A stretch of 64,000 nt of DNA from Sipunculus nudus. Its lineage: Eukaryota; Annelida; Sipuncula; Golfingiida; Sipunculidae. This document shows, one piece after another, positions 1 through 8,311 of this stretch. The DNA is taken from contig JAPPUL010000078.1 of NCBI GenBank assembly GCA_026874595.1, forward strand, positions 60,001-124,000. Reading direction: 5' to 3'. Numbering within the stretch: the stretch's first letter is position 1; each line of letters begins with the position of its first letter. Made by a program: the position numbers and the translations under genes. Below the pieces are notes generated by a model that was not told the origin of the DNA, searched no databases, and worked only from the letters and a program-made list of their open reading frames with translations.

Positions 1-123
1 TTCATAACATTTATCGCACATTATCTTATTATATTCATCTATTCTTACATATTTTGACCTTATCTCCCGCGAGCATGTACTACAACGCATTACCTTACTT
101 TCTACGTCAAGACCCTGTATCAT
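1..123 (-). CDS. Zinc-ribbon-like protein, N-terminal part (cut by window edge)
   Basis: Reading leftward from an ATG at 123-121, 41 codons stay open to the window edge. A Shine-Dalgarno GGAGG lies 9 bases upstream of that ATG. The visible N-terminus carries two CxxC pairs (residues 14-17 and 36-39) spaced like a zinc ribbon or rubredoxin-type knuckle, so it may bind Zn or act as a small nucleic-acid or protein-interaction module. No other in-frame start lies between this ATG and the upstream stop. The rest of the gene is outside the window, so the family cannot be named. Confidence 0.55.
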   Translation of the reverse strand, partial: MIQGLDVESKVMRCSTCSREIRSKYVRIDEYNKIMCDKCYE

Positions 124-153
124 TTCTTTTGTCCTCCATAATTTTATTCTATT

Positions 154-189
154 CCTCTTGCCGCCCCTCTTGCCGCCCCTCTTGCCACC
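154..189. repeat. 12-bp tandem repeat, three copies
   Basis: Three consecutive copies of a 12-base unit (CCTCTTGCCGCC, the last with one change) lie just upstream of the leftward zinc-ribbon gene. The unit is G+C-rich against an AT-rich background. On the minus strand it is an open Arg/Gly/Lys-rich frame that has no start codon, so it is probably leader DNA. It is one of several similar short tandem duplications in the window. Confidence 0.7.
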
Positions 190-448
190 CCTCTCTCGTC
201 TCCCCCGTTACTCCATACCCTCGATTAAGCACTTTCATTTTAACTTATACTTCACATCGGTTATATACTTTTTATTTTAATACTAAAATATACTCTATTG
301 CTTTATTTATACCCTCCCCGCAAAATAGCACTGTTGACTTATTCTCCTATTATTCTTAAATTTATTTTGGTGCTTGTCTAACTTAAGGCTTGCTTTAAGT
401 TGTTTATTTATACTAATACCTTTTCTTTAAACTTTGTGGGTTTTCTTT

Positions 449-787
449 ATGCGTAAAAAGACTATTGCTATTACTATATTTGCTTTGACCTTTGCTATTA
501 TTGCTATTGTCGCTTTTTATATAATATTTCCACCTCAAAGCCAAATACGTTCAAGAGTATTTGGGGGAGCCGTTAATATCCAGCTCCCTAAAGACTGCAA
601 ACAAATCGTTTTTATATCATTTGCTCATAACGGAAAGGAAACTAGAAAATATTTGTCTTATATTAACTTCGATGGGGAACTTATTACTAAAGAATATAGA
701 GACTATAATCTCCTTGAAGGGAAAATTAAATGGACCGGATTTAACCAGTCTATGATTAAACAAAGTACGCTAAAACCACGCAATTAG
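449..787 (+). CDS. Small membrane-anchored protein of unknown function
   Basis: 112 residues from the ATG at 449. An in-frame GTG 15 bases upstream is less likely because the following MRKK reads as a normal N-terminus before a membrane helix. Residues about 5-28 form one hydrophobic segment preceded by Arg-Lys-Lys, predicting an inner-membrane anchor or uncleaved signal with the C-terminal 80 residues outside. The soluble part has no recognised motif. The gene is monocistronic: a strong hairpin terminator follows about 40 bases after the stop. I do not recognise the family. Confidence 0.55.
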   Translation: MRKKTIAITIFALTFAIIAIVAFYIIFPPQSQIRSRVFGGAVNIQLPKDCKQIVFISFAHNGKETRKYLSYINFDGELITKEYRDYNLLEGKIKWTGFNQSMIKQSTLKPRN

Positions 788-829
788 TTAACTTATTTCT
801 CTTTCTTATTTAGTTCCTTATGCTCCATT

Positions 830-854
830 GGCAAAAACGATTTGCCCCTTTTTT
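830..854 (+). terminator. Rho-independent terminator
   Basis: A perfect 6-bp stem (GGCAAA / TTTGCC) with a 5-base loop is followed by CC and a run of six T. It ends the transcript of the small membrane protein gene and insulates the ptsP gene that starts about 60 bases downstream. Confidence 0.75.
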
Positions 855-914
855 GTTTGACTTTTTCTTTAGTGTTTTTTTTTAACCCTTTATTTTTTTA
901 TTTAGTGCTCGATT

Positions 915-3329
915 ATGGATTTAACTACTTCTATCTTTAAACAAGAAGACAAAGATAATATCTATATGTCTTTGCTTTATGAGGTTAACCAGATTATTAA
1001 CCTTTCTGATAACTTTGAAGATACTTTGGATAGCATTGTCAATATCGTTTCTAATAAACTTAAAACGGATGTCTGCTCTATCTACCTCCTAGACTCTAAA
1101 ACCAATATCCTAACTCTAAAGGCTACTAAAGGACTTAACTTGTCTGCCAAAGATAAAATATCTTTAAAGCTTGGTGAGGGCGTTACTTCGCTTGCCATCG
1201 AGAAAATGCATCCCATATCTATTGACAACGTTAAGAGCCATCCTAGATTTAAGAACTTTGAAGAGGCTGAAGAAACACCTTTTAACTCCTTCCTTGGATT
1301 GCCCATAATCGGGAATAAGAAACCGATTGGCGTTTTTGTCGTTCAAAAGAAAAATATTTACTCCTTCCATGCAAATGAAATTAATATGCTTCAGATACTA
1401 GCTTCGCAGATTGCAGGCGTTATTCAAGTTGCTTATGTTATTTCTAAAACCATAAATCAGAAAGATAACTCTTATATAACGGACAACACTAAGCTTGAAA
1501 AGGAGCTTGAAGAACTTACAGAGGATGACTTTTTAGTAAATGATTTAAATGATAAAGACAGTAATTCTAAAACTAAAAAGAAGATATCTTCCGTTAAAGG
1601 CATTACTACTTCCTTTGGATATGGATATGGCAAAGTTCTCTTACTTGAAGAGGCTTATAATCTTTCTGTCGTAACTGCAAATAAAATTGATGATATAAAC
1701 TCTGAGTTAAATACCTTGGATAAAGCCATAGAAAAGAGTAAAGAAGAATTACTAAATATAAAAGAAAATCTACAAAAGCAAATATCCTCAAATACTTTAC
1801 AAATATTTGATTCGCATATAATGTTAATTGAGGACACGAAGTTACATAAAGATATTAAAGAACTTATACAAAAAGGTTATAATGCGGCTTTTGCTACATT
1901 CAAGATAATAAATAACCATATAGAAACTTTTAAGAACTTTGACGATCCATACATAAAAGACAGAGCTATCGATATCGAAGATATCGGGCGTAGGATAATA
2001 AACAATATTCTTGGTATATGCCCCATAGACCAAGGAAAACTACCTAATGACTGTATCGTTGTATCTAAGTTTCTAACACCTTCAACAACTGCAAATCTAG
2101 ATGTTTCAAAAGTACGAGCTATTGTAACTGAACATGGAGGAAATACTTCACATGCCTCTATACTCGCCCGTTCTTTGGAAATACCGGCAGTCGTTATTCC
2201 TAATATTTTGTCTAAAATAACTCTTGATGATTATGTTCTGGTTGATGGGAATACAGGATTTGTTTTCATAAACCCTTTAAAACCTTTAGTTGATGAATAT
2301 CAAGTTAAAGCCAAACTCGAAGTTTTAGAGTTTCAAAACTATTTCAATAAATATCTTGAGGAAATACCTAAAACAAAAGATGGGAAAATCATAAATATTA
2401 GTTCCAACATAGGCTTAATAAGCGATATCGAAATGTCTAAACGCAAAGCGACTCGCGATGTTGGCCTTTTTAGAACCGAGTTTTTATATATGATTAGAAA
2501 CAGTTTGCCATCTAAAGAGGAACAGAAGAAGATTTATGACAATGTTATAAGCTCATTCCCGGATGGCGAGATTACTATACGTACTTTAGATATTGGCGGA
2601 GATAAACTGTTACCTTATCTTCCGCTGCCAAGTGAGGAGAACCCGTGTCTTGGATACAAGTCAAGTAGGTTTTTACTTGACCATCCTAAAATACTTCTTG
2701 ACCAAATTGAAGCTATTCTTATGTCTAGCGTTAATGGCAAGGTAAGAATACTTTTTCCCATGATATCGCATCTTAATGAACTATTACAACTAAAGGAGTT
2801 TTTACAGCTTGCAAAAGATGAGCTTAAATATTCCAATATCCCTTATTCCCAAGGCGTTGATGTTGGCATGATGATTGAGGTCCCTTCTATTATCTTTCAG
2901 ATAGATGACTTTGTGCCTTATGTTGATTTTTTTAGCATTGGGACTAATGACCTTATTCAATATATATTAGCTGTTGATAGGGATAATGAAAAGGTGTCCG
3001 ACATATATAGTCCTTTGAATCCTGCTGTGCTTAGAGCTATTGATATTGTAGTAAGAAAGGTAGCTAAACATAAAAATAAACGGCTTTCTGTATGTGGAGA
3101 GATGGCAGGTCCTACCGAGAGCACTTTTGTTTTACTTGCTCTTGGTATAAACGACCTTAGTGCAAGTCCTGCTACCATTCCTTATTTGCATTATATGATA
3201 CAACAACTTGATACTAAATTGCTTGAGAATGTACGGCGGCATATCTTGTCTTTAAAGACTACTCAGGATGTTGAGTTTTATGTTAAGAAAACATTACGGG
3301 AAGTAGCTCCTCGACTATTTACAGTATGA
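915..3329 (+). CDS. ptsP: GAF-domain phosphoenolpyruvate-protein phosphotransferase (PtsP-type enzyme I)
   Basis: 804 residues. It takes phosphate from PEP on a histidine and passes it to an HPr-type carrier. The N-terminal GAF domain (about residues 15-175) marks it as the regulatory nitrogen-type enzyme I. A linker of about 50 residues rich in charged residues follows, then the enzyme I domains (about 225-800). The phosphohistidine is H413 in the motif GGNTSHAS, and the catalytic cysteine is C727 in SVCGEMAG. The PEP-binding arginine region around FRTEFLYM is intact. Length is close to the 748 residues of Escherichia coli PtsP. No HPr or EIIA gene lies nearby, so the partner is elsewhere. 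It ends 9 bases before the convergent TPR gene. Confidence 0.93.
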   Translation: MDLTTSIFKQEDKDNIYMSLLYEVNQIINLSDNFEDTLDSIVNIVSNKLKTDVCSIYLLDSKTNILTLKATKGLNLSAKDKISLKLGEGVTSLAIEKMHPISIDNVKSHPRFKNFEEAEETPFNSFLGLPIIGNKKPIGVFVVQKKNIYSFHANEINMLQILASQIAGVIQVAYVISKTINQKDNSYITDNTKLEKELEELTEDDFLVNDLNDKDSNSKTKKKISSVKGITTSFGYGYGKVLLLEEAYNLSVVTANKIDDINSELNTLDKAIEKSKEELLNIKENLQKQISSNTLQIFDSHIMLIEDTKLHKDIKELIQKGYNAAFATFKIINNHIETFKNFDDPYIKDRAIDIEDIGRRIINNILGICPIDQGKLPNDCIVVSKFLTPSTTANLDVSKVRAIVTEHGGNTSHASILARSLEIPAVVIPNILSKITLDDYVLVDGNTGFVFINPLKPLVDEYQVKAKLEVLEFQNYFNKYLEEIPKTKDGKIINISSNIGLISDIEMSKRKATRDVGLFRTEFLYMIRNSLPSKEEQKKIYDNVISSFPDGEITIRTLDIGGDKLLPYLPLPSEENPCLGYKSSRFLLDHPKILLDQIEAILMSSVNGKVRILFPMISHLNELLQLKEFLQLAKDELKYSNIPYSQGVDVGMMIEVPSIIFQIDDFVPYVDFFSIGTNDLIQYILAVDRDNEKVSDIYSPLNPAVLRAIDIVVRKVAKHKNKRLSVCGEMAGPTESTFVLLALGINDLSASPATIPYLHYMIQQLDTKLLENVRRHILSLKTTQDVEFYVKKTLREVAPRLFTV

Positions 3330-3338
3330 ATCTATTAA

Positions 3339-4178
3339 TTATGCCTCAAGACCATTTTCTACTGCCTTTGAATATATAACTTCATATGCACTTAATGTCG
3401 GGGATGGATGGATATAATAGCTTTTTAATAGGCTAAAATAACGTGATGCCATTGCATAATCATTCTTACACTCATATATTGTTGCAACTAGATAACAATA
3501 TGAAAAATAAATCCGTCTTCTTAGTATATCGTTATTTTTGTATTTTTGGCTAAGCTTTAAAAGCTTTTTGGAATATACTAATGCTATATTATAAAGCCCA
3601 GAATCTCGAAGCAAATATACTAGTATAAAAAGTATATTTTCATAATCCTCTTTATAACGATTATTCTCATAATATAAATCTTGCTTTAAAGCGCTTCTTG
3701 GAGTGCTTCTTGGAGTGCTTCTTAAAAAGACTATATATAAAAGCTTATTTACTAAACGTCGCTTTAAAAAAGCATAAAAGCCAAAACTACCAAAAAAGGA
3801 TACCAGGCTAAGAAGTAATTTGCACGCCTTAGAATACATTTTCTCTTTAATGTATATATCAAGTAGCTGCTTTTGCGTTATGTACTTTATATGCTCTTTT
3901 TGACGCTCTTCTAAAGACTTCTCTAAATGGTATATTGCCTCTTTATTAAAAGATATTGACTTATAAAGAAATCCAAGCCGCCTGTTTGTGTCTAAATACT
4001 TAGGCTTTAAAGACAAAACCTTTTTGAAATAACCAATTGCCCTTTCAGTATTGTTAGTTTTGCAACCAAGTGTATATAAAGTTTTTGGCGAGTTTAAAAA
4101 AACAATTTTATCTTTTTGTGCTTTTTGTGTTTTTTGTGTTTTCTTAAATTGTCTTTTGGTATGCGTTCTTTCCGTCAT
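3339..4178 (-). CDS. TPR-repeat protein
   Basis: 279 residues. Residues about 40-130 contain helix pairs that fit tetratricopeptide repeats, with the AIGYFKKVLSLKPKY and EAIYHLEKSL segments the clearest; more helical pairs follow towards the C-terminus. There is no signal peptide, so a cytoplasmic scaffold is likely. The N-terminus is Lys/Gln-rich and built from near-repeats. A 12-bp tandem duplication at 3693-3723 adds the peptide RSTP twice in a basic linker near residue 155. It is convergent with ptsP. A specific role cannot be deduced. Confidence 0.65.
   Translation of the reverse strand: MTERTHTKRQFKKTQKTQKAQKDKIVFLNSPKTLYTLGCKTNNTERAIGYFKKVLSLKPKYLDTNRRLGFLYKSISFNKEAIYHLEKSLEERQKEHIKYITQKQLLDIYIKEKMYSKACKLLLSLVSFFGSFGFYAFLKRRLVNKLLYIVFLRSTPRSTPRSALKQDLYYENNRYKEDYENILFILVYLLRDSGLYNIALVYSKKLLKLSQKYKNNDILRRRIYFSYCYLVATIYECKNDYAMASRYFSLLKSYYIHPSPTLSAYEVIYSKAVENGLEA
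3693..3723. repeat. 12-bp in-frame tandem repeat inside the TPR gene
   Basis: The unit GCTTCTTGGAGT is present twice in full and then partially (GCTTCTT). Being a multiple of three it preserves the frame and inserts a repeated Arg-Ser-Thr-Pro in the encoded protein. It looks like recent replication slippage. Confidence 0.75.
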
Positions 4179-4349
4179 AAAAATCCTACATAAAAATCCT
4201 AAAATATCTCTTGCAATTTTAAAGTAATTCGGCTGTTGGATTATTAAATCTTTAAGTCAAGATATTTTATTTGTTAGAGTGAATTTTTATTACAAATACT
4301 TTAATTTATGTATATTTTGTTGACAATCTCTTTGTAGGAGTACTTTTTT

Positions 4350-4859
4350 ATGATAAAGATATTATTTATCTGTTTAGGAAATATATGCAGGTCCCCAGCC
4401 GCTGAAGGAATTATGAACAAAATAATTAAAGAAAAGAAAAAGGAGAAATACATATCCTGCGATTCAGCCGGCACTGCAGCATACCATACAGGGGCGCATG
4501 CAGATGACAGGATGAGGAAAGCCGCCGCCGACAGAAACGTATTTATTACTCATAGGGCACGTAAAATTAGTTTAAAAGACTTTGAAGAGTTTGACTATAT
4601 AATAACGATGGATGACTCAAATTATTATAATGTACTATCGCTTGCAAAAGATGATAAAGCTAAATTTAAAGTACATCGTTTTGTAGATTTTTGTCCATCT
4701 GCAAAAGAAGGGCATGGATATTTCAGTCGCAATGAAAAAGAAGTGCCAGACCCATATTATGGTGGCAAGGGGGGTTTTGAGTTAGTACTTGATATTTTAG
4801 AGGAGGGATGCAGCCATCTTTTTGACAAACTTGAGTCTGAGGACTTACTTCTTAAATGA
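4350..4859 (+). CDS. Low-molecular-weight protein tyrosine phosphatase family protein
   Basis: 169 residues. The signature C-x5-R-S loop is at residues 8-15 (CLGNICRS), and the general-acid Asp is in the DPYYGG motif near residue 133. An AGGAG sequence precedes the ATG by about 10 bases. The stop overlaps the start of the next gene (ATGA), a fructosamine-kinase homologue. In several bacteria such LMW-PTPs sit immediately before that kinase and dephosphorylate ribulosamine 5-phosphates on glycated lysines as well as phosphotyrosine. Here a deglycation-repair role is therefore at least as likely as tyrosine signalling. No tyrosine kinase or capsule genes lie nearby, which supports the repair reading. 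Confidence 0.92.
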   Translation: MIKILFICLGNICRSPAAEGIMNKIIKEKKKEKYISCDSAGTAAYHTGAHADDRMRKAAADRNVFITHRARKISLKDFEEFDYIITMDDSNYYNVLSLAKDDKAKFKVHRFVDFCPSAKEGHGYFSRNEKEVPDPYYGGKGGFELVLDILEEGCSHLFDKLESEDLLLK

Positions 4860-5743
4860 CAGATGTATTTAAAAAAGGTATAGAAAATGCCCTTGGCAGT
4901 AGTTATAAAATAATCCAAACAAAAGCTTTAGGCGGTGGTTCAATTAGTAATACGTTTTTACTTACGACTCAAAATAATGTTAAGTTACTTTTAAAATACA
5001 ATGAAAACGTTCCCAACGACTTTTTTGAAGCTGAGAAGCTTGGTCTTTTAGAATTAGAAAAACAATCGTATATAAGCTCACCAAAAGTTTTATATGCAAA
5101 CAATCCACAAACAACCATAAAAGACAGCCCTCCATTTATCATAATGGAATATATAGAAAGCAAGGTTGGCAAGGAAAAAGGGTTTTTCGAGAACTTTGGA
5201 CGTGGACTTGCATTAATGCATAAAGAGATAAAAAGCGCTACACATGGATTTTACAAAGACAATTATATAGGTTCAACTAGGCAATGTAATACTACAAAAG
5301 ATAATTGGCACAGCTTTTTCAAAGAAAATCGACTTAAGTTTCAAATCAAGCTTGCTAAAAAGAATAGACATTGGGATAGTGATTTAGAAAGGTTATGGTT
5401 ATCCTTAGAAAAGAAACTAGAACTAATAATTCCAAATGCAAAACCATCGTTACTACATGGAGACCTTTGGTCAGGCAATTATATAATAGGATCTAGGGGA
5501 GAGGCGACTATAATAGACCCTGCTCTATACTACGGATCTGGAGAGGCTGACCTTGCTATGACTTCTTTATTTGGCGGCTTTGATGCAAGTTTTTATGATG
5601 CCTATAAAAAGATAATCCCTTTAGATAAAGGCTATCAAGAAAGAAGCAAAATATATAATCTATACCATCTATTAAATCATCTAAACATATTTGGCACATC
5701 CTACAAAGGTGCTGTAAAAGCAACTCTAAAGCATTTTGCCTAA
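4856..5743 (+). CDS. Fructosamine/ribulosamine kinase family protein
   Basis: 295 residues of the fructosamine 3-kinase family, which phosphorylates ketoamines on glycated lysines so that they decompose and free the amine. The aminoglycoside-kinase-like fold is visible. The glycine-rich start is GGGSISNT (residues 24-31), the catalytic loop is HGDLWSGN near residues 201-208, and the metal-binding DPALYYG follows about 20 residues later. Translation is coupled to the LMW-phosphatase gene by a 4-base overlap. Most characterised bacterial members act on ribulosamines and erythrulosamines rather than fructosamines, which is the likely specificity here. Confidence 0.9.
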   Translation: MTDVFKKGIENALGSSYKIIQTKALGGGSISNTFLLTTQNNVKLLLKYNENVPNDFFEAEKLGLLELEKQSYISSPKVLYANNPQTTIKDSPPFIIMEYIESKVGKEKGFFENFGRGLALMHKEIKSATHGFYKDNYIGSTRQCNTTKDNWHSFFKENRLKFQIKLAKKNRHWDSDLERLWLSLEKKLELIIPNAKPSLLHGDLWSGNYIIGSRGEATIIDPALYYGSGEADLAMTSLFGGFDASFYDAYKKIIPLDKGYQERSKIYNLYHLLNHLNIFGTSYKGAVKATLKHFA

Positions 5744-5786
5744 CAAAGCCTCTATTAAACAAAGTCTCTATTTAAACTTATAGCCT

Positions 5787-7259
5787 CTAACGTCCAATTC
5801 CCATAACAGATACAGCCTTTTGCTTACCCTTAAGAGCCTGTTCCCCATAATCAGTCCACGCAACTCCCATATCCTTAACAAAATCATACAAATCCATAGA
5901 TATTAATACACTAGCATCAAGTTCCTTTGTAAGAGCCTCAAGACGGGCTGCTGTATTAACAACATCTCCTATAAAAGTAAATTCAAGCCTGTCAGGTGAA
6001 CCTATAATACCCGCTATAACATCGCCTTTATGCAAACCAATACCTATCTTAGTATCAAGTCCAGTTTCTTTATTAAGCTCTTCAACCGCTTTATGCATCT
6101 TTATTGCCGCCTCAACAGCTTTAGCTTCATAATTATCTTTTTGTTCATCAAGACCAAATACTGCTAAAATACCATCCCCTATGAATTTATCTATTACTCC
6201 TCCATTATCTTGAATAATAGGTACCATACGTGTAAAATATTTGTTTAGAAATTCTACTAAAAGCTCGGGCGTTGTACCCTCCGATAACGCAGTAAAACTT
6301 CTTATATCTGAAAAAAGCACTATAAGCTCTTGTTTGCCCCCTCCCATCTTAACCCCATCACCCTGATCCTCACTATGATGGACTATCCGATCTACTATAA
6401 CAGGAGACATAACCTTTCCAAACATTGTCTTTATTTTATTCTTCTCCTTAAGGTCATCTATCATATCATTTGTTCGACTTGCTATAAAACCAAATTCATC
6501 ATTATTAAAAACAGGAACATACGAGTCTAGCTTCCCTTCTGCAACCTCACCCAAAACCTTTGTCTGTAGACTAAAGTAAAGATCTAAATTCTTAGAGTAA
6601 GATATTATAATTTTAATACCAAAAGCAAAAAGTATTACGATAACAAAGATAACTTCGAATATAACAGATTTTAATGCCGCTTCAATCCCATAACTTGCAA
6701 TATTATCACGCAGCCACTGAAAGTCTTTTACTATAAGTAGAAGTAGTATTATAACTATAAATATCCCGCCAAAAAGTGTTACAAGTAACACCTTCTTCGG
6801 CAAAGAAAAAAATCCTGCGTTTAAAGAAACTTTGTCCCCACTGGATATTATATCTCTTATAATGGCACGTTCTCGCTTTAAAACTATATCTATCGTAGAG
6901 AAAAAGCCCAAAACTGTAGTCCCTAATAAAACCTTAAGACCACTTACAACAGAATCATAAACGCTTGCAAAAAGTTGGTCCCCGTATACAAGCATATTAT
7001 AAATTGCTATCCCAAAACCAATAGCTATAAATATCACACTGTTTAAAATAAAAAGCCTCTTGGCTTCAAACTCAAAAGAATCACGAATAACCCATTTTTT
7101 GTCTAAATAAAACTGTAGCAAAAGACCGGGAATAAAAAACATTCCCTGTATTAAGGCAAGTTTGGGGATAGTTATCTGTTCAAGATAGGGGCAAACCTCA
7201 ACTCCATAATAGACCAAAATACCAAAGCTCAATAAATAATAAACTGTTACCTGAAGCAT
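5787..7259 (-). CDS. Membrane-bound class III adenylate/guanylate cyclase
   Basis: 490 residues. About six hydrophobic segments fill residues 5-220, followed by a HAMP-like linker (about 222-285) and a class III cyclase catalytic domain (about 310-490). The two metal-binding aspartates are D318 (FSDIRSFT) and D362 (FIGDG). K358 and T428 occupy the purine-recognition positions, and N435 and R439 the transition-state positions, so the enzyme should be active. The Lys/Thr pair is common in bacterial adenylate cyclases and favours cAMP. An AGGAGG lies 5 bases before the ATG. No cAMP receptor gene is in the window. It is divergent from the HAD gene across an AT-rich region with a long palindrome. 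Confidence 0.9.
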   Translation of the reverse strand: MLQVTVYYLLSFGILVYYGVEVCPYLEQITIPKLALIQGMFFIPGLLLQFYLDKKWVIRDSFEFEAKRLFILNSVIFIAIGFGIAIYNMLVYGDQLFASVYDSVVSGLKVLLGTTVLGFFSTIDIVLKRERAIIRDIISSGDKVSLNAGFFSLPKKVLLVTLFGGIFIVIILLLLIVKDFQWLRDNIASYGIEAALKSVIFEVIFVIVILFAFGIKIIISYSKNLDLYFSLQTKVLGEVAEGKLDSYVPVFNNDEFGFIASRTNDMIDDLKEKNKIKTMFGKVMSPVIVDRIVHHSEDQGDGVKMGGGKQELIVLFSDIRSFTALSEGTTPELLVEFLNKYFTRMVPIIQDNGGVIDKFIGDGILAVFGLDEQKDNYEAKAVEAAIKMHKAVEELNKETGLDTKIGIGLHKGDVIAGIIGSPDRLEFTFIGDVVNTAARLEALTKELDASVLISMDLYDFVKDMGVAWTDYGEQALKGKQKAVSVMGIGR

Positions 7260-7457
7260 AATATCCTCCTAGAATATTAGTTATATATTAAACATTTTAT
7301 CTAAGATTTTTAAAAAAAACAAACAAAAGTAAGGAAAACAAAAAATAAGGGAAATAAGGAAAATAAGAAGCTATAAAATATATAATAACTATTTTACTCT
7401 TAAAGTAGGATTATATATAAAAATATACCTAATAATAAATACTATATCTTAGCCATA

Positions 7458-7483
7458 GTTATAATATATGCATATATTATAAC
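7458..7483. promoter_or_regulatory. 26-bp perfect palindrome in the divergent cyclase/HAD promoter region
   Basis: A 26-base perfect inverted repeat with no loop is centred on ATGCAT and contains TATAAT on both strands. It sits 72 bases before the HAD gene and 199 bases before the cyclase gene. Perfect dyad symmetry of this length suggests an operator for a dimeric regulator or a cruciform-prone site. No T-run follows, so it is not an intrinsic terminator. The A+T content makes chance more likely than for a mixed-base palindrome. Confidence 0.45.
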
Positions 7484-7554
7484 ATATTGACATCAAAATG
7501 TAGAATATAGTTTGTCGAATATAAGTGTCTATATAAGGACTATTTTTATAAATA

Positions 7555-8220
7555 ATGCAGAAAATAATATTTCCAAAAGTAGATTTAACTGGGGTTTTAG
7601 GTGTTTTGATAGATGTTGATGACACTCTTTATCCTTATAAAAATGCAAATGATAGGGCACTTAAAGTTTGTTATGAGCACTTTGTTAAAAATAGTTTTAT
7701 AAGTTACAGTCATAAGGAATTTAGAAGTCACTATTTTGCAAAACGGCAAGAGGTTACAAGACGTCTTAAACCTGGGGGAGCTTGCAGATCAAGATTATTT
7801 GCTTTTAACAAACTATTTGAAGAACTTGGGATAAAGAGGGCTTACAATAAGGCACTTGAATACGAAAAGCTCTATTGGAAAACACTTACAGAGAATATAA
7901 AGGTCTCAAGCCAGGCTCTAAAATTCTTAAAGCTATGTAAAAAGAAATATATAAAAGTCTGTGCAATAACGGATATGCAAGCCCATTTTCAAATAGAGAA
8001 GTTACAAAAACTTGGTGTTGATAAATATATAGATTATATAGTAACGTCAGAAGAGGCTGGAGTTGAAAAGCCATCTAACATAATATTTGAACTTGCGTTA
8101 AAGAAACTAAATGTAAAACATGATTCGATAATAATGATAGGAAACAGCATAGAAAAGGACATAAATGGAGCACATGCTGTTGGAATTAGAGCTTTCAAGG
8201 CAGATGTAGTTAGTCTTTAG
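7555..8220 (+). CDS. HAD-superfamily hydrolase
   Basis: 221 residues with all four haloacid-dehalogenase motifs: I, DVDDT (residues 20-24, nucleophile D20 and acid/base D22); II, a Thr in CAITDMQ; III, the Lys in VEKPS; IV, the acidic GNSIEKDI. The order and spacing fit a C1-cap phosphatase of the phosphoglycolate/nucleotidase type. The substrate cannot be read from sequence. About 295 bases of very AT-rich intergenic DNA lie upstream, shared with the divergent cyclase gene. Confidence 0.88.
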   Translation: MQKIIFPKVDLTGVLGVLIDVDDTLYPYKNANDRALKVCYEHFVKNSFISYSHKEFRSHYFAKRQEVTRRLKPGGACRSRLFAFNKLFEELGIKRAYNKALEYEKLYWKTLTENIKVSSQALKFLKLCKKKYIKVCAITDMQAHFQIEKLQKLGVDKYIDYIVTSEEAGVEKPSNIIFELALKKLNVKHDSIIMIGNSIEKDINGAHAVGIRAFKADVVSL

Positions 8221-8311
8221 TAAATAATTAATATATATTCCTTTAATGGCCTTTTAATATTTATTATTATTAGTTATAAGCATTTAAATAATGCATAAGG
8301 TGGATTTTACA

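Noticed and set aside
54-359. A 101-codon rightward frame with Ser/Pro/Tyr-rich sequence
   Set aside because: No ribosome-binding site, low-complexity repeats and overlap with the better-supported leftward zinc-ribbon gene with its GGAGG.
7487-7511. TTGACA followed by TATAGT as promoter of the HAD gene
   Set aside because: The spacer is only 13 bases, too short for a sigma70-type promoter.
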